Origin: Mediterraneibacter agrestimuris
Lineage (GTDB): Bacteria > Bacillota > Clostridia > Lachnospirales > Lachnospiraceae
Reading direction: 5' to 3'
Length of the DNA stretch: 64,000 nt
Assembly (NCBI RefSeq): GCF_943193195.1
Contig: NZ_CALPDG010000001.1
Location: forward strand, 186,001-250,000
This document shows, piece by piece, positions 58,177 through 64,000 of the stretch. The notes beneath the pieces are model-generated. The model did not search any database and was not told where the DNA came from. It saw nothing but the letters and a program-made list of their open reading frames with translations. Both the position numbers and the translations under genes were made by a program. The stretch's first letter is position 1. Each line of letters opens with the position of its first letter.

Positions 58177-59052
58177 TTAAAAATTAATATTTCCCTGTAA
58201 CCAAATTGTTCCTTTAAATCTTCGTCCGATTTCAGGCTCTCCCAGAACTTGTTTTTTTGGTACACAAATATCAAACTGCAATTCATTTACATCCAGCTTC
58301 ATCTGATACAGCGTCTCTTTCGTCATTGTATTCTTTCTCTCACGAACTGCTAGTATCTCTCCTAAAATTGAGTACATATCACATTCCACACCATAGGGCA
58401 TAAAATATGTATCCACAATTGAGAATACATCTTCATTGATCAGCCGTCTCGATATCTTTGAGTAAATATCCATATCATCCAATGTCAATGTTTCAATTGC
58501 ATTCTGATCTCCATTCCTGGCTGCATTTAGTAATTGCTTTCTGTTCTGTGAATTTTTCAATTCATCTTTCACTTGTTGCTCGCTCTTACTAATCGGAAAC
58601 AGCACCTTTCCGGATAATGCTAATCCGGAAAGTGTAACTGTTGTATTATATTCTTGTCTTAATCCAAGCTGACGTTCCTTCATATATTCAATTCCATTTT
58701 GCACATGGAAAATCAATGTAATTCCAACTCTCGCATCTTCGCAAATACCTATATATTCTTCTTTTGCGATCCGGCGTTCTATCATTACATCCTCATAAGT
58801 CGTAATTCCGCTTCCCTCAAAGTAAGGAAAATATGAATCTACCTCAAAACATTCCTGCTCGTTTATTTCGCCGCACAGAGTAATTCCGATTCCCTGCCCA
58901 TATTCTTTCTGTAACTCGCAATAATCTGCTTCCTCATTATAAGAAACAATCGTCTGGCGGGTACACTCAGCCTCGGTTTTTTTAAGAAGCTGTGCCAGTT
59001 CGTTTTTTGTCTGGATATTACTGAATCCAATTGCTTTTAAATACTGATGCAT
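58177..59052 (-). CDS. DUF3881-family protein
   Basis: A 291-residue cytoplasmic protein: MHQYLKAIGFSNIQTKNELAQLLKKTE, YGQGIGITLCGE, LSGLALSGKVLFPISKSEQQ, DDMDIYSKISRRLINEDVFSIVDTYFMPYGVECDMYSILGEI. These agree with DUF3881, a family largely limited to Lachnospiraceae, of unknown function (assignment from memory). No catalytic motif is apparent. It lies between serS and the rhodanese pair, with a 240-base AT-rich gap to the left that holds a degenerate repeat (GTTTTTCGCATGATTGGTAAC, written 5'-3' in part) but no gene. Confidence 0.75.
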   Translation of the reverse strand: MHQYLKAIGFSNIQTKNELAQLLKKTEAECTRQTIVSYNEEADYCELQKEYGQGIGITLCGEINEQECFEVDSYFPYFEGSGITTYEDVMIERRIAKEEYIGICEDARVGITLIFHVQNGIEYMKERQLGLRQEYNTTVTLSGLALSGKVLFPISKSEQQVKDELKNSQNRKQLLNAARNGDQNAIETLTLDDMDIYSKISRRLINEDVFSIVDTYFMPYGVECDMYSILGEILAVRERKNTMTKETLYQMKLDVNELQFDICVPKKQVLGEPEIGRRFKGTIWLQGNINF

Positions 59053-59074
59053 AAATACTCCAATTATTCAAATT

Positions 59075-59155
59075 CAAATATAACATTCTGCCTTTGTGGC
59101 GGAACTGTTGAGGAATCCGCCCTGTATAGTTTATTTCTAGAAAAGGGCACGTTCT
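59075..59155. repeat. Degenerate GAATCCGCCC repeat copy
   Basis: ATTCTGCCTTTGTGGCGGAAC, TGTTGAGGAATCCGCCCTG, TAGAAAAGGGCACGTTCTC: divergent but same order as the copy at 38113-38200. It fills the DUF3881-serS gap. Confidence 0.5.
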
Positions 59156-59166
59156 CTATAATATTT

Positions 59167-60453
59167 TTACTTCTTTGGAACAATCACTGTATTTCCACCC
59201 ATATATGGCTGCAGCGCATCTGGAATCTTTACAGATCCGTCCTCCTGCAGATTATTTTCCAAAAATGCAATGAGCATTCTCGGAGGTGCAACTACTGTAT
59301 TATTTAATGTATGCGCAAAATACTTGCTGCTTTCCCCTTTGACACGGATTCCCAACCTTCTTGCCTGTGCGTCTCCTAAGTTGGAACAGCTTCCTACTTC
59401 AAAATACTTTTTCTGTCTTGGTGACCATGCCTCAACATCGACAGATTTCACTTTCAAATCTGCAAGATCTCCAGAGCAGCACTCCAGTGTACGGACCGGA
59501 ACATCCAGAGAACGGAACAAATCAACTGTATTCTGCCATAGTTTATCATACCATTCCATACTTTCTTCTGGTTTACAGACAACAATCATTTCCTGCTTTT
59601 CAAACTGATGGATACGGTACACACCTCTCTCCTCGATACCGTGAGCGCCTTTTTCTTTACGGAAACACGGAGAATAACTTGTCAGTGTTTGTGGAAGCTG
59701 ATCTTCTGTAAGCTGCGTATCAATAAATTTACCAATCATAGAATGCTCACTGGTACCGATCAGATATAAATCTTCTCCTTCAATCTTATACATCATTGCA
59801 TCCATTTCAGCAAAACTCATAACTCCTGTTACAACATTGCTTCTGATCATAAACGGCGGTACACAGTATGTGAACCCACGGTTAATCATAAAATCTCTTG
59901 CATAAGATATAACTGCAGAATGAAGTCTCGCAATATCTCCCATCAAATAATAAAAGCCATTCCCGGCAACTTTCCTTGCACTGTCCAAATCAATTCCATT
60001 AAATCTTTCCATAACCTCTGTGTGATATGGAATCTCAAATTCCGGAACAACCGGCTCTCCATAACGCTCTACTTCCACATTTTCACTGTCATCTTTACCT
60101 ATAGGGACAGACGGGTCAATGATATTCGGAATCGTCATCATAATTTTTTTCAGATTTTCTTCTACTTCTTTTTCTTCTACAGAAAGTTTTTCCATGCGGT
60201 CTGCACTTTCTGCTACCTGTTTTTTTAAAGTCTCTGCTTCTTCTTTCTTTCCCTGTGCCATCATCGCGCCTATCTGTTTGGATGCTTTATTCTTCTCAGC
60301 ACGAAGCGCCTCTACTTCCTGTTTAATTTCACGGTTTCTTATATCAAGTTCCAATGCTTTGTCAACCAATGGAAGTTTCTCATCCTGAAACTTATTTTTA
60401 ATATTTTGTTTTACTACCTCCGGGTTACTTCTCACAAATTTAATGTCTAACAT
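59167..60453 (-). CDS. serS: Seryl-tRNA synthetase
   Basis: A 428-residue class II synthetase. N-terminal tRNA-binding coiled coil (about 30-100, EVEALRAEKNKASKQIGAMMAQGKKEEAETLKKQVAES), motif 2 in YSPCFRKEKGAHGIEERGVYRIHQFEKQE, and motif 3 near the C-terminus in NNTVVAPPRMLIAFLENNLQEDG. It charges tRNA-Ser and tRNA-Sec. No T-box is present in the 65-base gap upstream. GGAGG precedes the ATG. Confidence 0.97.
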   Translation of the reverse strand: MLDIKFVRSNPEVVKQNIKNKFQDEKLPLVDKALELDIRNREIKQEVEALRAEKNKASKQIGAMMAQGKKEEAETLKKQVAESADRMEKLSVEEKEVEENLKKIMMTIPNIIDPSVPIGKDDSENVEVERYGEPVVPEFEIPYHTEVMERFNGIDLDSARKVAGNGFYYLMGDIARLHSAVISYARDFMINRGFTYCVPPFMIRSNVVTGVMSFAEMDAMMYKIEGEDLYLIGTSEHSMIGKFIDTQLTEDQLPQTLTSYSPCFRKEKGAHGIEERGVYRIHQFEKQEMIVVCKPEESMEWYDKLWQNTVDLFRSLDVPVRTLECCSGDLADLKVKSVDVEAWSPRQKKYFEVGSCSNLGDAQARRLGIRVKGESSKYFAHTLNNTVVAPPRMLIAFLENNLQEDGSVKIPDALQPYMGGNTVIVPKK

Positions 60454-60517
60454 CTCATTTCCTCCTTCATTTCTTTTTTATCTATATATCGTTATATCTA
60501 AATAAATTCTTTGAAAT

Positions 60518-61063
60518 CTAGTTCGATTTCAATTCCAGTTCTATATCTTTAATATCATATGCTTCTTGAAAAATAGCTCTCTCTAAGCATTCTTTTTCCT
60601 CCGAAGATAGTTCTATATAACTTTCCCCTTTGACAATTTCCTTGACATAGGTATAAGTCCTCTCTCCGCAATGTAAAGAATTTAATATCCAGCCATTGTC
60701 TTCCTCATTTAAAAACGCAAGTACAAAACTTAAATTATTATTCATATTTTGTAATGCATTATATCTTACAATAGCTTTTTTTTGATAGGCTTTTCTTTGC
60801 TGCTTATAAAGATCTTTAATTTTTCCTTCCGAAGTCTCTAATCTCTTTGCTAATTCATTCAATTCATGAATCCTGTTTTGAAAACTTTCTTCCAGAGTTT
60901 TCCCGTCTTTTCCTTTCATAAACGATGAATAGCTTCGCTTCAACCGATTATATTTCATATTTACACTAATAAGCATGAAAAACAATACAATTTGTATAAA
61001 AACCAACGCAATAATCACATACTCTATATTGATCCCAAGCCTGTTCAATATTCCGTCTGTCAC
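60518..61063 (-). CDS. DUF4446-family membrane protein
   Basis: A 181-residue protein: one N-terminal membrane segment (YVIIALVFIQIVLFFMLISVN, about 15-35), a coiled coil (HELNELAKRLETSEGKIKDLYKQQRKAYQKKAIVRYNALQNM) and a globular C-terminus (LSFVLAFLNEEDNGWILNSLHCGERTYTYVKEI). This is DUF4446, regularly found next to parB/parA near the origin in Firmicutes. Its function is unknown; the location hints at a link to chromosome organisation. Confidence 0.88.
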   Translation of the reverse strand: MTDGILNRLGINIEYVIIALVFIQIVLFFMLISVNMKYNRLKRSYSSFMKGKDGKTLEESFQNRIHELNELAKRLETSEGKIKDLYKQQRKAYQKKAIVRYNALQNMNNNLSFVLAFLNEEDNGWILNSLHCGERTYTYVKEIVKGESYIELSSEEKECLERAIFQEAYDIKDIELELKSN

Positions 61064-61102
61064 TTTTATACCTCCTTATTCAATTTTCTCCCCTTTTAAT
61101 TT

Positions 61103-61200
61103 TACTGTAATAGTTCAGCCTTCTCAATCCATATTACAGAATCCACCCACCGAAGGCATGAATTATGGGATGCCCAGATGGGTTACTAAACTGTCACATA
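61103..61200. repeat. Dispersed intergenic repeat copy
   Basis: GTAATAGTTCAGCCTTC, ATTACAGAATCCACCC, GGCATGAATTATGGGATGCC, GATGGGTTACTAAACTGTCAC. The central 20 bases are identical to the copy at 8484-8630 read on the other strand. Confidence 0.75.
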
Positions 61201-61215
61201 TTACTTCAAATACCC

Positions 61216-62154
61216 TTATTTGTGAATTGACATTATCATATCATAAATCCTTTCTAGTTCATCCTCTGAATAATATTCTATCTCAATTTTGCCTTTTCCA
61301 TTAGCCTTTGTATGGATATTTACCTTTGTCCCCATGATATGTTTCATCTTTTCGATAATATCATCGTAAACGAATATATGTTCGTTCTTTTCTGTTTTCT
61401 TTTCTTTTTTTGGCGTCTTTAATGATTTTACAAGTTTTTCAGTGTCACGTACACTCAATTTTTCATCAAAAATCTTACTTGCTATAATAAACTGCTGTTC
61501 CTCGTCATCAATTGCAAGAAGTGCTCTTGCATGCCCTGTAGAAATCATATCATCAATAACCATCTGTTGTACACGTCTGCTTAATTTTAAAAGACGCATG
61601 GAATTTGTTACTGCGGTTCTGCTTTTAGAAACTCTTTCAGCAACTTCATCCTGTTTTAGATTAAATTCTTCTAGAAGCCTTTTAAATGCCATTGCCTCTT
61701 CAATTGGATTCAAATTCTCTCTCTGAATATTTTCAATCAAAGAAATCTCTACAATTTCCTGTGCTGTATAATCTTTAATCAATACCGGGACTTCTTTGAT
61801 ACCTGCCAATTTAGCTGCGCGCCATCTTCTTTCTCCGGCAATAATTTCATAATATCCATCCCTTTTTTGTACGAGAAGAGGCTGAAGGATACCGAACTGT
61901 TTAATAGAATCTGCAAGTTCCAGAAGTCCATCTTCATCAAATTCTTTTCTTGGCTGATCCCTGTTCGGTTCAACATCATTAATTTTTAAATAAATCTCTC
62001 CTATCTTCTCCTCTTGTTTTAAATCAGATTCATCCTTTATTTCCGCTTTTTCTATATCTGTCGATTCCTTAATTACGGGTTTTATTGCTTTACTTGTTTT
62101 ATCGGGAATCAGACTATCCAGTCCTTTTCCGAGACCATTTCTTTTCACCGCCAT
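61216..62154 (-). CDS. parB: Chromosome partition protein ParB (Spo0J)
   Basis: A 312-residue parS-binding CTPase. N-terminal CTP-binding motifs PLLVQKRDGYYEIIAGERRWRAAKLAGI (GERRWR at 107-112), central HTH DEVAERVSKSRTAVTNSMRLLKL and ISTGHARALLAI, and a C-terminal dimerisation domain. It spreads from parS and loads SMC. Its start overlaps the last base of parA. Three parS sites lie within 900 bases. Confidence 0.97.
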   Translation of the reverse strand: MAVKRNGLGKGLDSLIPDKTSKAIKPVIKESTDIEKAEIKDESDLKQEEKIGEIYLKINDVEPNRDQPRKEFDEDGLLELADSIKQFGILQPLLVQKRDGYYEIIAGERRWRAAKLAGIKEVPVLIKDYTAQEIVEISLIENIQRENLNPIEEAMAFKRLLEEFNLKQDEVAERVSKSRTAVTNSMRLLKLSRRVQQMVIDDMISTGHARALLAIDDEEQQFIIASKIFDEKLSVRDTEKLVKSLKTPKKEKKTEKNEHIFVYDDIIEKMKHIMGTKVNIHTKANGKGKIEIEYYSEDELERIYDMIMSIHK

Positions 62155-62927
62155 TACTCTTTTTCCTCTCCTTTATGGATTACTTCCTCAGCAAGCATCA
62201 TATAACTTTCTGCACCAGAGGACTTCGGATCATACATACTAATTGGCATTCCATAACTTGGTGCTTCTGCAAGACGAATATTTCTCGGTATAATCGTTTT
62301 GTAAATTTCTTGTTCCAGATTTTCTTTTACATTTTCAACAACCTGCAAAGACAAATTTGTTCTTGCATCATACATTGTAAATACAACACCTTCGATATAC
62401 AGCTTTGAATTCAATCGTTCCTGTACCAAATTAATTGTATGTATTAATTGACTCAATCCCTCAAGTGCATAATACTCACACTGTATCGGCACTAAAATTG
62501 AATTAGCTGTAGTCATTGCATTAATTGTGAGCATACTCAACGCTGGAGGACAGTCAATAATTATAAAATCATACTTGTTCTTTACCTTTTCCATTGCATT
62601 TTTTATTATATATTCCTTATCATCCACTCCAATCAGTTCAATCTCCGCAGCTGATAAATTAATATTTGAAGGGAGTACGTCCAAATTTTCAATTACATCT
62701 TTACAAATGCACTCTTCTATACCACATTCCCCTATAATTAAGTTATAAACACTATTCTCAATCTCATCTTTATCTACACCAAGTCCACTAGTCATATTTC
62801 CTTGTGGATCCAAATCTAAAGATAAGACTTTCTTTCCTAAACTAGCAAGACATGCTGATAGATTAATGGCTGTAGTTGTTTTTCCCACACCACCCTTTTG
62901 ATTGGCAATTGCTATGATTCTTCCCAT
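62154..62927 (-). CDS. parA: Chromosome partition ATPase ParA (Soj)
   Basis: A 257-residue deviant Walker A ATPase: AIANQKGGVGKTTTAINLSACLA (KGGVGKTT at 11-18), LDLDPQGNMTSGLG, DFIIIDCPPALSMLTINAM. With ParB it segregates origins and, in Bacillus, modulates DnaA. First gene of parAB; AATAATGGG at the start follows GAGGAGTGTGAATA. Confidence 0.97.
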   Translation of the reverse strand: MGRIIAIANQKGGVGKTTTAINLSACLASLGKKVLSLDLDPQGNMTSGLGVDKDEIENSVYNLIIGECGIEECICKDVIENLDVLPSNINLSAAEIELIGVDDKEYIIKNAMEKVKNKYDFIIIDCPPALSMLTINAMTTANSILVPIQCEYYALEGLSQLIHTINLVQERLNSKLYIEGVVFTMYDARTNLSLQVVENVKENLEQEIYKTIIPRNIRLAEAPSYGMPISMYDPKSSGAESYMMLAEEVIHKGEEKE

Positions 62928-63063
62928 TATTCACACTCCTCTTCTTTTGACAACATCACTATATCACAAACACACTATTTCAAAAATAACACTACATTAT
63001 ACTTTTTCAAAATAATACTGTTGTTTTATTATATCACTATTATTCTTTATAATCTATAGCAAA

Positions 63064-63079
63064 TGTTTCACGTGAAACA
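63064..63079. promoter_or_regulatory. parS site 1
   Basis: TGTTTCACGTGAAACA, a perfect 16-bp palindrome identical to the Bacillus parS consensus. Confidence 0.95.
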
Positions 63080-63274
63080 TTTTTTTAGTATTTTATTATT
63101 TATTTTAAAATTGTATTTGAAATATTATTTTTTCATACATAATGAAAGATTTGATTTTTCATTATATTGAGATATGTTTTCTTTTTTATAAATTAAATTA
63201 CTATATATAAAAAGTATTTGGATATTTAATTTCATAAGCACCAACTAAACTAAATAAAAATATAGACAAAAAAA

Positions 63275-63290
63275 TGTTTCACGTGAAACA
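63275..63290. promoter_or_regulatory. parS site 2
   Basis: TGTTTCACGTGAAACA, perfect copy. The surrounding 1.07 kb (62928-64000) is strongly AT-rich and contains no gene that I can support. Confidence 0.95.
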
Positions 63291-63474
63291 TTTATACATG
63301 CCATAATATTACAGTTTATTTTTCGGGATTAAAGTTAAGTATTAACATGTATGACATACATACTATCTTTCCTAAAAAACATCATAACATATAATTAATT
63401 ATTTCAATAATATATATGCACTTCAAATAGGTCAATTTATTATTTATTGCAATTATTATTTTATCATTATGAAT

Positions 63475-63620
63475 GTTACTGTTCACACCCTACGGGTGCT
63501 CCAGTAACAGTATCCAGCCCATTTTAAGTCGCCTTCGGCGAGGGGCTGGATATATCTCTGTCATCACTTTATTGGTCGGACACCTTGCAGCGTAGTGCTA
63601 GATGACGTGTGAACAGTAAC
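63475..63620. mobile_element. 146-bp MITE with terminal inverted repeats and 8-bp target duplication
   Basis: GTTACTGTTCACAC (63475-63488) and its exact complement GTGTGAACAGTAAC (63607-63620) bound the element. TTATGAAT is duplicated directly outside both ends (63467-63474 and 63621-63628). Internal hairpins include CACCCTACGGGTG and a long ATCCAGCCC/GGGCTGGAT stem with GTCGCCTTCGGCGA. No coding capacity. Confidence 0.9.
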
Positions 63621-63788
63621 TTATGAATACAATAATTTTTCAGAATATTTTTAGCAAAAAAAGGGATTATATTTTCTTTCATATCTTTTGCTATTCATAA
63701 GAGATGAATAATTAAAAGTTCATTTTAATTACATTTTACTACAATATTTAATATTTAGATATCAGATGATATTATATTATCTTAATAA

Positions 63789-63804
63789 TGTTTCACGTGA
63801 AACA
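63789..63804. promoter_or_regulatory. parS site 3
   Basis: TGTTTCACGTGAAACA, perfect copy, beyond the MITE. Confidence 0.95.
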
Positions 63805-63867
63805 TTATATAATCTATGAGCATATGTTTTCTTAATATTTATTTCTCAATATAGTTACTGATTACCC

Positions 63868-63948
63868 CTGTGACTGTGCAGCGTGGTATACGGTCACAGA
63901 TCAATAGAGTGTTACAGTTCACGGTCGGTTAGGTCGTGAACTGTAACA
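63868..63948. repeat. Two adjacent hairpins related to the GTTACTGTTCAC repeat family
   Basis: CTGTGAC/GTCACAG (63868-63899) is followed by a 14-bp perfect stem TGTTACAGTTCACG/CGTGAACTGTAACA (63910-63948). The second stem resembles two MITE ends brought together, as if the interior had been deleted. Confidence 0.7.
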
Positions 63949-64000
63949 TTTTAGTATATGTTTTCAAATATTTTTTAATTTATTTGTTTTATATAAATTC

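Noticed and set aside
1-64000. CRISPR array or intact prophage
   Set aside because: No regularly spaced repeats with unique spacers and no phage structural or packaging genes were seen.

Overview
The window looks like an origin-proximal chromosome segment of a spore-forming, anaerobic gut Firmicute, most likely a Lachnospiraceae member (Dorea/Mediterraneibacter/Blautia-like). This rests on sporulation genes (bofA, cwlD, spoIID, spoIIQ-like), reverse and classical rubrerythrins, DUF4446, DUF3881, DUF1858 and TSCPD proteins, a Gram-positive Tad pilus locus, and strong AGGAGG ribosome sites. No species call is possible from the sequence alone. The right end carries parA-parB and three perfect parS sites. 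Nearly all core genes run on the minus strand, as expected for a leading strand copied leftward from an origin beyond the right edge.

Layout. 0-8.6 kb: 3' part of an FGGY sugar kinase, small conserved proteins, an ECF-type sigma factor and its probable DUF4367 anti-sigma partner separated by an oppositely oriented murG, a HIT hydrolase, an orphan soluble histidine kinase and a rhomboid protease. 8.6-17.3 kb: a complete minus-strand Tad pilus operon (tadZ, tadA, tadB, tadC, flp, DUF5702, two TadE-like proteins, prepilin peptidase, DUF6382) behind a sigma-A promoter. 17.3-22.6 kb: bofA, dCMP deaminase, a Sua5 tRNA-modification enzyme fused to a phosphatase domain whose catalytic residues look lost, cwlD and a GH18 spore-type hydrolase. 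22.8-31 kb: mecA, DUF1858, a cluster of DnaA boxes, an NlpC/P60 hydrolase, an oxidative-stress cluster (Fur-family regulator, reverse rubrerythrin, rubrerythrin), a GIY-YIG protein and spoIID-spoIIQ. 31-43 kb: membrane protein, glgP, ileS under an Ile T-box, a 3D-domain protein, a D-Ala-D-Ala carboxypeptidase and a Ktr potassium system.

43.3-55.9 kb is accessory. It begins at tRNA-Arg(CCT) and holds gene fragments (ORF6N, XRE regulator, RelE-type toxin, alpha/beta hydrolase, IS256 transposase), a 27-residue holin-like toxin peptide and a structured inverted-repeat element. An AT-rich LacI-controlled operon follows: aldo-keto reductase, ABC binding protein, two permeases, a guanine-deaminase-like amidohydrolase, a sugar-binding protein without signal peptide, and an RbsD-like pyranase. 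55.9-64 kb returns to core genes: a CoA-disulfide-reductase-type enzyme with rhodanese partner, DUF3881, serS, DUF4446, parB and parA, then about 1 kb of AT-rich DNA with parS sites and a 146-bp MITE with 14-bp terminal inverted repeats and an 8-bp target duplication.

A recurring theme is a degenerate family of short repeats (GTTACTG/GTTCAGCC/GAATCCGCC motifs) just downstream of many genes; the MITE at 63.5 kb may be its best preserved member. The most interesting leads are the LacI operon with its signal-less binding protein, the inactive-looking Sua5 fusion, the MITE family, two sporulation genes whose Shine-Dalgarno lies inside a terminator-like hairpin, the large inverted repeat at 3.0-3.16 kb, the DnaA-box cluster at 25 kb, and the holin-like toxin peptide.
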